A DNA stretch of 5,403 nt from Oscillospiraceae bacterium (GCA_900768675.1 CAAGDT010000191.1:1-5403), one strand, 5' to 3'; positions 1-5,403 are shown, counted from the first letter of the stretch. Notes: generated from the sequence alone by a model not told the origin. Made by a program: numbers and translations.

Positions 1-1077
1 TATAAGGAGCTTAACGATAAGTTCAAGGCGGAAATTGCTCCCGAGGCTGAGGAGGTAAGACAGGCAGGCGGTCTGTTTATCCTTGGTACCGAGCGCCACG
101 AGTCCCGCCGTATTGATAATCAGCTGAGAGGCCGTGCAGGACGTCAGGGAGACCCGGGAGAAAGCTGCTTCTTCGTTTCCCTTGAGGACGACCTTATGCG
201 TCTTTTCGGCGGCGACAGGGTTCAGGCGGTTATGGAAACCCTCAAAATCGAAGAGGATATGCCTATTGAAAACTCTATCCTTACAAAGACAATCGAATCC
301 TCACAGCGCAAGATTGAGGGCAGAAACTACTCCATAAGAAAGAACGTTCTCGACTTCGACGATGTAATGTCACAGCAGAGAATGACAATCTATTCTCAGC
401 GTGCAAAGGTGCTTGACGGAGACGATATAAGCGAAAATATCAAGTCCATGATAACCGAGAGCGTTAAGGAAAACGTGGATATGTTCTGTCAGGGGGATAT
501 TGCGGACAACTGGAACCTTACCGGTCTTCGTGAGCATTATGCCGGCGTTCTCACCACTCCCGACGACCTTGTATATACCGTTGAGGAGCTTAACGATATA
601 AATAAGAAGGATATTACCGAAATGCTTACCGACAGGGCGCTTACAATTTACAGCGCCAAGGAAGCAGAATACGGCTCCGAGATTATGAGAGAGCTGGAGC
701 GTGTTGTACTGCTCAAAAACGTTGATACAAAGTGGATGGACCATATCGACGCTATGGACGAGCTTAAGCAGGGTATTTATCTGCGCTCAATGGGACAGAA
801 GGACCCTGTTGTTGAGTACCGCTTCGAGGGCTTCGCTATGTTTGACGAGATGATTGCGGCTATAAGAGAGGACACCGTAAGAATGATTCTTACCGCAAGA
901 CTGGGCCCTCAGCGCCAGGCTCCAAGAAGAGAGCAGGTTATGCGCCCCGCTGCTGAAAATGCGGGTTCAACCGTAAAAAAGACCGCCGCACAGAAGGTGG
1001 GAAGAAACGACCCCTGCCCCTGCGGAAGCGGAAAGAAGTATAAAAAATGTTGTGGTGCAAACGACAGCAACGAATAA
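1..1077 (+). CDS. secA: Preprotein translocase ATPase SecA, C-terminal part (5' end outside window)
   Basis: SecA is the cytoplasmic motor ATPase that drives unfolded preproteins through the SecYEG channel. The frame is open from base 1 and gives 358 residues, roughly the last two fifths of a normal SecA of about 840-900 residues. Window residues 29-53 carry the last conserved segment of the second nucleotide-binding domain (GTERHESRRIDNQLRGRAGR, then QGDPG), which includes the arginine finger region. Residues 110-127 (YSIRKNVLDFDDVMSQQR) and 245-259 (WMDHIDAMDELKQGI) belong to the helical scaffold and wing region. A low-complexity linker leads to the SEC-C tail, where C339, C341, C350 and C351 form the zinc-binding CxCx8CC motif used for SecB or ribosome contact. 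The reading frame is intact to its TAA. The gene must start upstream of the window. A hairpin follows the stop codon. Confidence 0.98.
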   Translation, partial: YKELNDKFKAEIAPEAEEVRQAGGLFILGTERHESRRIDNQLRGRAGRQGDPGESCFFVSLEDDLMRLFGGDRVQAVMETLKIEEDMPIENSILTKTIESSQRKIEGRNYSIRKNVLDFDDVMSQQRMTIYSQRAKVLDGDDISENIKSMITESVKENVDMFCQGDIADNWNLTGLREHYAGVLTTPDDLVYTVEELNDINKKDITEMLTDRALTIYSAKEAEYGSEIMRELERVVLLKNVDTKWMDHIDAMDELKQGIYLRSMGQKDPVVEYRFEGFAMFDEMIAAIREDTVRMILTARLGPQRQAPRREQVMRPAAENAGSTVKKTAAQKVGRNDPCPCGSGKKYKKCCGANDSNE

Positions 1078-1085
1078 CTAAAAGC

Positions 1086-1115
1086 AATATTTCCCTGCTT
1101 CGGTGGGGAAATATT
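1086..1115 (+). terminator. Hairpin with UUCG tetraloop after secA; terminator or processing element
   Basis: AATATTTCCC (1086-1095) is a perfect inverted match to GGGAAATATT (1106-1115). Inside this stem, U1096-G1105, G1097-U1104 and C1098-G1103 can pair and close a cUUCGg tetraloop at 1099-1102, giving a stem of about 13 bp. No U-run follows on the plus strand (the next bases are ACCATTTATA), so it is not a textbook intrinsic terminator. It may act as a weak terminator, an RNA-stabilising 3' end, or a processing point between secA and the epimerase gene. The structure is directly visible; its function is inferred. Confidence 0.55.
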
Positions 1116-1134
1116 ACCATTTATATGCAAAAGC

Positions 1135-1138
1135 GAGG
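1135..1138 (+). promoter_or_regulatory. Ribosome binding site for the epimerase gene
   Basis: GAGG lies nine bases before the ATG at 1148 and supports that start. No convincing sigma-A promoter (-35/-10 pair) was found in the 70-base gap after secA, so the epimerase gene may depend partly on read-through from secA. Confidence 0.6.
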
Positions 1139-1147
1139 TAATCAATC

Positions 1148-2308
1148 ATGCTTGCAAGAGAAGTAAAAAGCGAACTTACAAATCACATCATTCCTTTCTG
1201 GAACAGCCTTAAGGACGAGGAAAAGGGCGGCTTCTACGGCTTTATGGATAACGACCTGAAGCTTGACAAGAACGCAGAAAAGGGAGTTATTCTCCATTCA
1301 AGAATACTCTGGTTTTATTCAAACTGTTATCTTGTGCTTAAGGATAAGACCTGCCTTGAAAACGCAAAGCACTGCTATGATTTTATGGCGAAGTACTGCG
1401 TTGACAGGGAAAACGGCGGAGTTTACTGGATGATGAACGCAGACGGCAGCGTTAAGGACAGTATGAAGCATACCTACTGTCAGGCGTTCTTTATCTACGC
1501 TCTTTCAAGCTACTACGACGCTTCCGGGGACAAGAGCGCTCTCGACCTTGCGCTTCAGATTTTTGAAACCGTTGAGAAGCACTGCACCGACGAAATTGCT
1601 TACCTTGAAGCTATGTCCGCCAAGTGGGAGGTAATCGAAAACGACGCCCTTTCCGAAAACGGACTTATGGCGGATAAGACAATGAACACAACCCTGCACC
1701 TTGTTGAGGCATATACCGAGCTTTACCGTGTAAGCGGCGACAAGAGGGTGCTTGAACGGCTTAAATTCCAGATAGGTCTTTTCCTTGACAAGATTTTCTA
1801 CGAAAAGGAAAGCCGTATGCTGGTATTCTTCGATAAGAATTTCGACGTAATCGGGGATATTCATTCCTACGGTCACGATATTGAAGCAACATGGCTTTTA
1901 GACAGGGCTTGCGAGGTTATGGGCGACGATGAGCTTACCGAAAAGGTGGCTGCTATGAATAAGAAGGTTGTTCGCAATATTGCGGATATTGCCTTTGAGA
2001 ACGGCGCTCTCAACAACGAGAGAGAGAACGAAAAAATCAGTAAAATCCATGTATGGTGGGTGCAGGCTGAGGGCGTTGTGGGCTTTCTCAACGCTTATCA
2101 GAAGTACGGAAATGCGGAGTATATGGACATAAGCCGTGCCCTCTGGGAATACATAAAGAAGGATATTATCGACAAGCGCCCCGGCGGCGAATGGTATTCA
2201 CAGATAGAAGAGGACGGAAAGCCCGCCGGCTTCAAGGCGATGGTTGACCCCTGGAAATGCCCCTACCACAACGGAAGAATGTGTCTTGAGGTTATAAAGA
2301 GAAGCTGA
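1148..2308 (+). CDS. Cellobiose 2-epimerase (AGE superfamily)
   Basis: This enzyme converts the reducing-end glucose of beta-1,4 disaccharides such as cellobiose to mannose, and the reverse. It is a cytoplasmic enzyme of the N-acylglucosamine 2-epimerase superfamily with an (alpha/alpha)6 barrel. The 386-residue product is close in length and sequence to my memory of R. albus cellobiose 2-epimerase. The expected catalytic and binding residues fall at the same numbers: R52 (LHSRILWFYS), H243, E246 and W249 (SYGHDIEATW), W304 and E308 (VWWVQAE), and H374 (CPYHNGRM). There is no signal peptide. In ruminococci and Bacteroides this enzyme usually works with mannosylglucose phosphorylase (GH130) in beta-mannan use, but no such gene lies next to it here. 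The start is supported by a GAGG site and by alignment of the catalytic numbering. The stop overlaps the next gene's ATG. An N-acylglucosamine 2-epimerase is the alternative, but it fits less well. Confidence 0.93.
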   Translation: MLAREVKSELTNHIIPFWNSLKDEEKGGFYGFMDNDLKLDKNAEKGVILHSRILWFYSNCYLVLKDKTCLENAKHCYDFMAKYCVDRENGGVYWMMNADGSVKDSMKHTYCQAFFIYALSSYYDASGDKSALDLALQIFETVEKHCTDEIAYLEAMSAKWEVIENDALSENGLMADKTMNTTLHLVEAYTELYRVSGDKRVLERLKFQIGLFLDKIFYEKESRMLVFFDKNFDVIGDIHSYGHDIEATWLLDRACEVMGDDELTEKVAAMNKKVVRNIADIAFENGALNNERENEKISKIHVWWVQAEGVVGFLNAYQKYGNAEYMDISRALWEYIKKDIIDKRPGGEWYSQIEEDGKPAGFKAMVDPWKCPYHNGRMCLEVIKRS

Positions 2309-3294
2309 TGAGAAAAGCGTCTGCAAAAAAAATAATTTCCTTTCTTTTAGGTGCAGTCCTGCTTGTTTCGGGCTGCGCCGACCAAAGGGAAGCTGAGATA
2401 AAGGTTCCGATTTACGACAGTAATTCGGGGACGGAATACACAACCGCCACGGCGGAGCGCAGGGATTTTATAAAAACCGCCTCAATCGGCGGGGAGGTTT
2501 CCTACGCCTATGCCGACGGGCTTTGCCTTGAAAACCAGTCAAATATCCTCGAATACAACGTGAAGAAAAACGACAGGCTTAAAGTGGGGGACGTTATTGC
2601 GGTTTTCGATTCCTCAGCCCTTAACTACGACTATCAGAATCAGAAAATCCTTACCGATAACGCCTATTCCCGCTACGCCGCTTCCGGCAGCGAGCTTGAC
2701 AGGATTGCCTACGAGCAGGAAAAGCTGCGGCTGGAGCTTGTGCAGAGCAGGATTGACAGCTACACCATAAAAGCGCCCTACGACTGCATTGTTTCCGAGG
2801 TTAAAAGCTTTGAAACAGGCTCGGTAGTTGAAGCAGGAACGGAGATTTGCAGGGTTGCAAAGGAAGACGAGATTTACGTTACCGTTAAGGACAGCGTAAG
2901 CTCATTTTCTGCGGGAACCTCGGTAAGGCTTAAGTTCGGAACAAAAACCGAGTATTCGGGAAAGGTGGTTATGACCCCGGAAAGCGGCGGGGGAAAGAAC
3001 AGCCTTAATTCCCGTGTGCTTATAAAATTTGACGATGGAGAGCTGCCGAAAATCCTTGATGAAGTGGGAAATATCGTATCTGCGGGATGGGTTACGGTTA
3101 TAACCGTGGTTTACGATAAGCGCAATATCTTAAGCGTTCCCGACAGCGCTGTAAAGCAGTACTCGGGAAGCACCTACTGCTACATGGTAAGCGGCGGGGA
3201 ACGGGTAAGAGTGCCTGTTGAGGCAGGCGACAGCTTCGACGGCTACACGATTATTTTAAGCGGCCTTTCCGAGGGGGATATTGTGTCCTGCTGA
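2308..3294 (+). CDS. HlyD/RND-type periplasmic-adaptor-like lipoprotein
   Basis: This 328-residue product is probably an extracytoplasmic adaptor (membrane fusion protein family) anchored by lipid to the outer face of the membrane. Residues 1-22 form a lipoprotein signal peptide: basic start MRKASAKK, hydrophobic core, and lipobox VSGC with lipidated C23. Two half-motifs of a biotinyl/lipoyl-like domain lie near residues 77-102 (LKVGDVIAVFDSS) and 152-183 (YTIKAPYDCIV, then GSVVEAGTEICRV). They flank a short alpha-hairpin at about 103-150. A beta-barrel domain follows at about 186-270. The C-terminal membrane-proximal domain (about 275-328) ends with GLSEGDIVSC, typical of the family. The ATG shares one base with the epimerase stop (TGATG), so translation is probably coupled. 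In Firmicutes such adaptors normally precede an ABC ATPase and a MacB-like permease (compare YknXYZ), but neither is here. The transported substrate cannot be told from the sequence. Confidence 0.85.
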   Translation: MRKASAKKIISFLLGAVLLVSGCADQREAEIKVPIYDSNSGTEYTTATAERRDFIKTASIGGEVSYAYADGLCLENQSNILEYNVKKNDRLKVGDVIAVFDSSALNYDYQNQKILTDNAYSRYAASGSELDRIAYEQEKLRLELVQSRIDSYTIKAPYDCIVSEVKSFETGSVVEAGTEICRVAKEDEIYVTVKDSVSSFSAGTSVRLKFGTKTEYSGKVVMTPESGGGKNSLNSRVLIKFDDGELPKILDEVGNIVSAGWVTVITVVYDKRNILSVPDSAVKQYSGSTYCYMVSGGERVRVPVEAGDSFDGYTIILSGLSEGDIVSC

Positions 3295-3307
3295 GGAAAA
3301 TAAGAAT

Positions 3308-3311
3308 GGAG
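3308..3311 (+). promoter_or_regulatory. Ribosome binding site for the glycosyltransferase gene
   Basis: GGAG lies six bases before the ATG at 3318, in a gap of only 23 bases after the adaptor stop. This supports the chosen start and co-transcription. The gap has no room for a separate terminator and shows no promoter. Confidence 0.6.
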
Positions 3312-3317
3312 TAAGTT

Positions 3318-4358
3318 ATGTCCAACAAAACTACTATAAATATGATGTCCAGCGCCACAAAGGTTAAAGGTCAGGGCGTAGGCTCCGCCTATATCGAGCA
3401 GGTAAACCTCGTCAAAGACGGGCTTTCGGATAAGTTTGAGGTTACGGAAAATGCACGCATAAAGGCGGATATTACCCATTATCACACCATAAACCTTGGC
3501 TACTATCTCAGCAAAAAGAGCAGGACGAAAAAGGGAAAATCCGTGGGCTATGTGCACATGCTCCCGGAAACCGTTGAAACAAGCCTTAATCTTCCGAAAT
3601 TCGCAAAGAAGATTTTCTACGCCTATATGATTAAGTTCTATGACAGCATGGACTATCTCGTAACGGTAAACCCCTATTTTATCGGACGGCTTGAGCATTA
3701 CGGCGTAAACCGTGACAAGGTTACATATATCCCCAACTACGTTTCCTCCGAGGTTTTCCACCCCCTGCCCTACGAAGAAAAAATGAAGCTTCGTGATAAG
3801 TACGGTATTCCCCGTGATAAGTTCGTTGCGGTGTGTGCAGGTCAGCTTCAGGTAAGAAAGGGCTTTTTCGACTTCCTGAAAATTGCGGAGCGTATGCCGG
3901 ATATGTGCTTTGCCTGGGCAGGCGGCTTCTCCTTCGGAGCAATCACCGACGGCTACAAGGAGATTACAAAGGTGCAGGAAAATCCTCCCGAGAATCTTAA
4001 GCTGCTTGGCATGATTGAGCGGGACAAGATGAACGAGATTTACAATCTGGGAGACGTTATGTTCCTCCCCTCCTTCGAGGAGCTTTTCCCCATGACTATT
4101 CTTGAGGCTATGTGCGCCCACACGCCCATACTGCTTCGTGACCTTGAAATCTACAACGACATTCTTTTCGACTTCTACGACAGGGCGAACGACGTTGAGG
4201 GCTTTATGGCTGAGCTTAAAAAGCTGCGAGACGACAAGGAGTACTACGAAAAGTTTGTTGAAAGCTCAAAGCGGGGCAACGAGTTCTACTCAAAGGAGCA
4301 TGTTACAAAGATGTGGGATGAGTTTTACACAATGGTAAGGGATTCGATTAAAAAATAA
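3318..4358 (+). CDS. Glycosyltransferase family 4, CpoA/LafB-like glycolipid glycosyltransferase
   Basis: This is a retaining GT-B fold enzyme of 346 residues. The N-terminal acceptor half starts with a beta-strand and loop (INMMSSATKVKGQGVGSAYI, residues 7-26) and includes YVHMLPET (78-85). The donor half includes GQLQVRKG (175-182), whose R180 and K181 match the usual donor-phosphate contacts. It also has WAGGFSFGAITDGY (200-213) and the EX7E motif E255-E263 in FEELFPMTILEA. From memory, this arrangement resembles pneumococcal CpoA and related enzymes that add the second sugar to glucosyl-diacylglycerol, the anchor glycolipid of lipoteichoic acid. That would place it at the inner face of the membrane, binding peripherally; no transmembrane segment or signal peptide is visible. 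Acceptor and donor are inferred from the subfamily only. It is the last gene of the three-gene cluster and is followed by hairpins. The GT4 assignment is firm, the glycolipid role moderately so. Confidence 0.85.
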   Translation: MSNKTTINMMSSATKVKGQGVGSAYIEQVNLVKDGLSDKFEVTENARIKADITHYHTINLGYYLSKKSRTKKGKSVGYVHMLPETVETSLNLPKFAKKIFYAYMIKFYDSMDYLVTVNPYFIGRLEHYGVNRDKVTYIPNYVSSEVFHPLPYEEKMKLRDKYGIPRDKFVAVCAGQLQVRKGFFDFLKIAERMPDMCFAWAGGFSFGAITDGYKEITKVQENPPENLKLLGMIERDKMNEIYNLGDVMFLPSFEELFPMTILEAMCAHTPILLRDLEIYNDILFDFYDRANDVEGFMAELKKLRDDKEYYEKFVESSKRGNEFYSKEHVTKMWDEFYTMVRDSIKK

Positions 4359-4375
4359 TGAATAGCAAACGTCAG

Positions 4376-4412
4376 ATATTTTTCTGCCCGCCGAAGGCGG
4401 GAAGAAAAATAT
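4376..4412. terminator. Long hairpin after the glycosyltransferase gene
   Basis: ATATTTTTCT (4376-4385) plus CCCGCC (4387-4392) pairs with GGCGGG (4396-4401) plus AGAAAAATAT (4403-4412). There is one G/A mismatch (4386/4402) and a GAA loop, giving 16 base pairs. The GC-rich top looks like a terminator, but the 3' arm is A-rich when read on either strand, so no U-tract follows it. It could still end transcription, protect the mRNA 3' end, or work together with the next hairpins. Confidence 0.55.
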
Positions 4413-4455
4413 ACCCGACTCAAATTTGTTCAAAGCAGAATAATTTTTGTCGGGT
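4413..4455. repeat. Imperfect inverted repeat directly after the hairpin
   Basis: ACCCGAC (4413-4419) is a perfect inverted match to GTCGGGT (4449-4455). After a 2x2 mismatch the pairing resumes with AAATT (4422-4426) against AATTT (4442-4446), leaving a loop of about 15 bases. It abuts the preceding hairpin without a gap. It may be a second stem of a composite 3' structure or a protein-binding dyad. The repeat is seen directly; its role is unknown. Confidence 0.45.
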
Positions 4456-4477
4456 ACTCTGATTTCAAAAAAGCACA

Positions 4478-4504
4478 AAGGCTGTCCGAAAAAAGGACAG
4501 CCTT
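4478..4504. terminator. Bidirectional intrinsic terminator between convergent genes
   Basis: AAGGCTGTCC (4478-4487) and GGACAGCCTT (4495-4504) form a perfect 10-bp stem with a seven-base loop, GAAAAAA. On the minus strand the stem is followed by TGTGC and then six T residues, which makes it the likely terminator of spoVT about 20 bases past its stop codon. On the plus strand TTATTTATT follows, so it can also stop transcripts from the glycosyltransferase side. Confidence 0.85.
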
Positions 4505-4524
4505 ATTTATTGCCGGATTTACGA

Positions 4525-5067
4525 TTATTCTTCCATTTGCTTGGAAAAATACATAGCCGCAGCCTTTACAAGGGCAGTCTGCTCGGGGGTAGCGTACTCG
4601 TTTCCATCTCCCGACAGCATAAGCACCGCCCCGTTTACGTCGCCCTGCGCCACAATCGGCATACAGGCGATTGCGTACTTGTCCACACCCTCGATAGGGT
4701 TAATGCGCTTGTCCTCGTAGGAGGCGTACACAAGGGGCTTGCGCTGTTCGATAATGTCCTCGAGAGAGCTTGAAACCCGTCTTTCGAGAACCTCCTTTTT
4801 CTGCATTCCCGAAACTGCAATAACGTGGTCCCGGTCGCAGATTGCCGCAGGGCAGCCGCCTATTTTCGCCAGCACTTCTGCGTACTGGTTGGCAAGGTCG
4901 GTGATGTCGCCTACGGGGGAGTATTTCTTGAAAATTACCTCGCCCTCGGCGTTGGTGAAGATTTCTAAGGGGTCGCCCTCCCGGATACGCATAGTTCTTC
5001 TTATCTCTTTAGGTATAACCACTCTGCCCAGGTCATCGATACGTCTGACAATTCCCGTAGCTTTCAT
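4525..5067 (-). CDS. spoVT: Stage V sporulation transcription regulator SpoVT
   Basis: SpoVT is a DNA-binding regulator that adjusts forespore (sigma-G dependent) gene expression late in sporulation. The 180-residue product matches the usual length of about 178. Residues 1-50 form the AbrB/SpoVT swapped-hairpin DNA-binding domain and are nearly identical to my memory of the B. subtilis protein (MKATGIVRRIDDLGRVVIPK, then EIRRTMRIREGDPLEIF). Residues from about 56 to 180 form the GAF-like domain (ICDRDHVIAVSG at 76-87, MPIVAQGDVNGAV at 136-148), which is more divergent. An ATG 17 codons upstream is in frame, but the start at 5067 is preferred because the conserved protein begins there and an AAAGGAA site lies eight bases ahead. 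The gene is transcribed towards the glycosyltransferase gene and ends at a strong terminator. It may be used for sporulation or, in weakly sporulating gut clostridia, for other stationary-phase control. Confidence 0.96.
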   Translation of the reverse strand: MKATGIVRRIDDLGRVVIPKEIRRTMRIREGDPLEIFTNAEGEVIFKKYSPVGDITDLANQYAEVLAKIGGCPAAICDRDHVIAVSGMQKKEVLERRVSSSLEDIIEQRKPLVYASYEDKRINPIEGVDKYAIACMPIVAQGDVNGAVLMLSGDGNEYATPEQTALVKAAAMYFSKQMEE

Positions 5068-5075
5068 ATTTAAGG

Positions 5076-5082
5076 TTCCTTT
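5076..5082 (-). promoter_or_regulatory. Ribosome binding site deciding the spoVT start
   Basis: Read on the minus strand this is AAAGGAA, with eight bases to the ATG whose first base is 5067. It lies inside the possible 17-codon upstream extension, which argues that the extension is not translated. Confidence 0.8.
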
Positions 5083-5094
5083 CCGCAAAATTGA

Positions 5095-5114
5095 AGTACG
5101 GATTTTGCCGTACT
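5095..5114 (-). repeat. Hairpin just upstream of the spoVT ribosome binding site
   Basis: AGTACGG (5095-5101) and CCGTACT (5108-5114) form a perfect 7-bp stem around a six-base loop. It lies 12 bases upstream of the AAAGGAA site. If transcribed it would be part of the spoVT leader, where it could affect mRNA stability or initiation. It could equally be a dyad for a DNA-binding protein, including SpoVT itself. Confidence 0.45.
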
Positions 5115-5132
5115 CCATGATAATTAATCGCT

Positions 5133-5149
5133 CCTGCCGATAAGGCAGG
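5133..5149. repeat. Small GC-rich inverted repeat upstream of spoVT
   Basis: CCTGCC (5133-5138) and GGCAGG (5144-5149) form a 6-bp stem with loop GATAA. On the plus strand TTTCTG follows, a poor U-tract. It could be a weak terminator for a plus-strand transcript, a leader hairpin of spoVT, or chance. Confidence 0.35.
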
Positions 5150-5350
5150 TTTCTGTATTCGATTTACAGTAACGCTGTTTTTGCGTTCCTTTAGTGATAT
5201 TATCTGCCGAAAGAATTGGTTTATACTTTTGCTGTAAATTTTTGATTGGAAATTTTGGGGGCGGATTTTGGCGCAGGAGATTTAAGGCAACACCGCACAA
5301 TTAACGGCTGGTGCCTTTGCCGCACGCTTGCTTGCATCTTTTCCGTCATC
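5150..5350. other. Non-coding region upstream of spoVT, no confident gene or promoter
   Basis: I see no protein with family features on either strand. The spoVT promoter should lie in the left part: a GATAAT hexamer is present on the minus strand (about 5199-5204), but no good -35 partner and no clear sigma-G type pair could be found. An open minus-strand frame covers 5221-5403, but it starts with TTG at the very window edge and its composition follows the palindromic repeat, so it is not called as a gene. The block from about 5281 to 5350 has a compositional style unlike the AT-rich stretch before it and may belong to the repeat element to its right. Confidence 0.5.
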
Positions 5351-5403
5351 TTGCACAGAAATTTCTTGACATACGTTAGTATGCCTGCGAAATTTCTGTA
5401 CAA
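5351..5403. repeat. Palindromic repeat-like element running off the right edge
   Basis: TTGCACAGAAATTTC (5351-5365) and GAAATTTCTGTACAA (5389-5403) are inverted copies matching at 14 of 15 positions. Between them lies a second nested dyad, CATAC (5370-5374) and GTATG (5379-5383), around GTTA. Together they can form a long two-tier hairpin or cruciform. The right arm reaches the last base of the window, so the palindrome may be longer than seen. This shape suits a miniature inverted-repeat element, an intergenic repeat family or a structured RNA; no transposase is visible. Confidence 0.65.

Noticed and set aside
370..744. Minus-strand open frame opposite secA
   Set aside because: It is antisense to clearly conserved SecA sequence, and its product resembles no family I know.
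3243..4121. Long open frame (292 codons) on the minus strand opposite the glycosyltransferase gene
   Set aside because: It lies antisense to a well-supported gene, has no recognisable domain, and its length follows from the codon bias of the plus-strand gene.
5068..5118. In-frame 17-codon N-terminal extension of SpoVT
   Set aside because: The conserved protein begins at 5067, a good ribosome binding site sits inside the extension, and the extension would cover a hairpin.
4447..5143. Two overlapping plus-strand open frames opposite spoVT
   Set aside because: They are in shadow frames of the near-invariant SpoVT sequence, and one begins inside an inverted repeat region.
5199..5204. GATAAT on the minus strand as a spoVT -10 element
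   Set aside because: No acceptable -35 hexamer lies 16-18 bases upstream; it is kept only as a remark, not called as a promoter.
5366..5371. TTGACA, a perfect -35 hexamer, inside the right-edge palindrome (outward promoter)
   Set aside because: The sequence 17 bases on is GAAATT, not a credible -10 element, and the hexamer is explained by the repeat.
1..5403. CRISPR array, tRNA or rRNA gene, prophage or defence system
   Set aside because: No spaced direct repeats, cloverleaf, rRNA-like sequence, or phage or defence protein motifs were seen on either strand.

Overview
The window looks like chromosomal DNA from a spore-lineage Gram-positive gut anaerobe, most likely a Ruminococcus-type member of the Oscillospiraceae. 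Three things suggest this. The epimerase closely resembles, from memory, the characterised cellobiose 2-epimerase of Ruminococcus albus. A SpoVT-type sporulation regulator is present. The adaptor protein is a lipoprotein, as is usual in Firmicutes. The genus is an inference, because no database search was run.

Layout: (1) 1-1077, plus strand: the C-terminal part of SecA, ending in a zinc-binding SEC-C tail. (2) 1078-1147: a short gap holding a strong hairpin capped by a UUCG tetraloop. (3) 1148-4358, plus strand: three closely packed genes, namely cellobiose 2-epimerase, an HlyD/RND-type adaptor lipoprotein whose ATG overlaps the epimerase stop by one base, and a family 4 glycosyltransferase of the glycolipid (CpoA/LafB-like) type. 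(4) 4359-4524: a convergent intergenic region with three successive inverted repeats, the last of which is a good bidirectional terminator. (5) 4525-5067, minus strand: spoVT, with a good ribosome binding site and two small hairpins in its upstream DNA. (6) About 5150-5403: no convincing gene, but a palindromic repeat-like element that runs to the right edge.

The three-gene cluster mixes cytoplasmic sugar isomerisation, an extracytoplasmic adaptor and membrane glycolipid glycosylation. No shared pathway is obvious, and the usual partners are missing from the window: no GH130 phosphorylase, no ABC ATPase or permease, and no first-step diacylglycerol glucosyltransferase. The spacing supports co-transcription, but a common function is not shown. 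The window is mostly ordinary housekeeping and metabolic sequence. The least explained parts are the right-edge palindrome, the hairpins with T-rich 5' arms and A-rich 3' arms, and the orphan adaptor.
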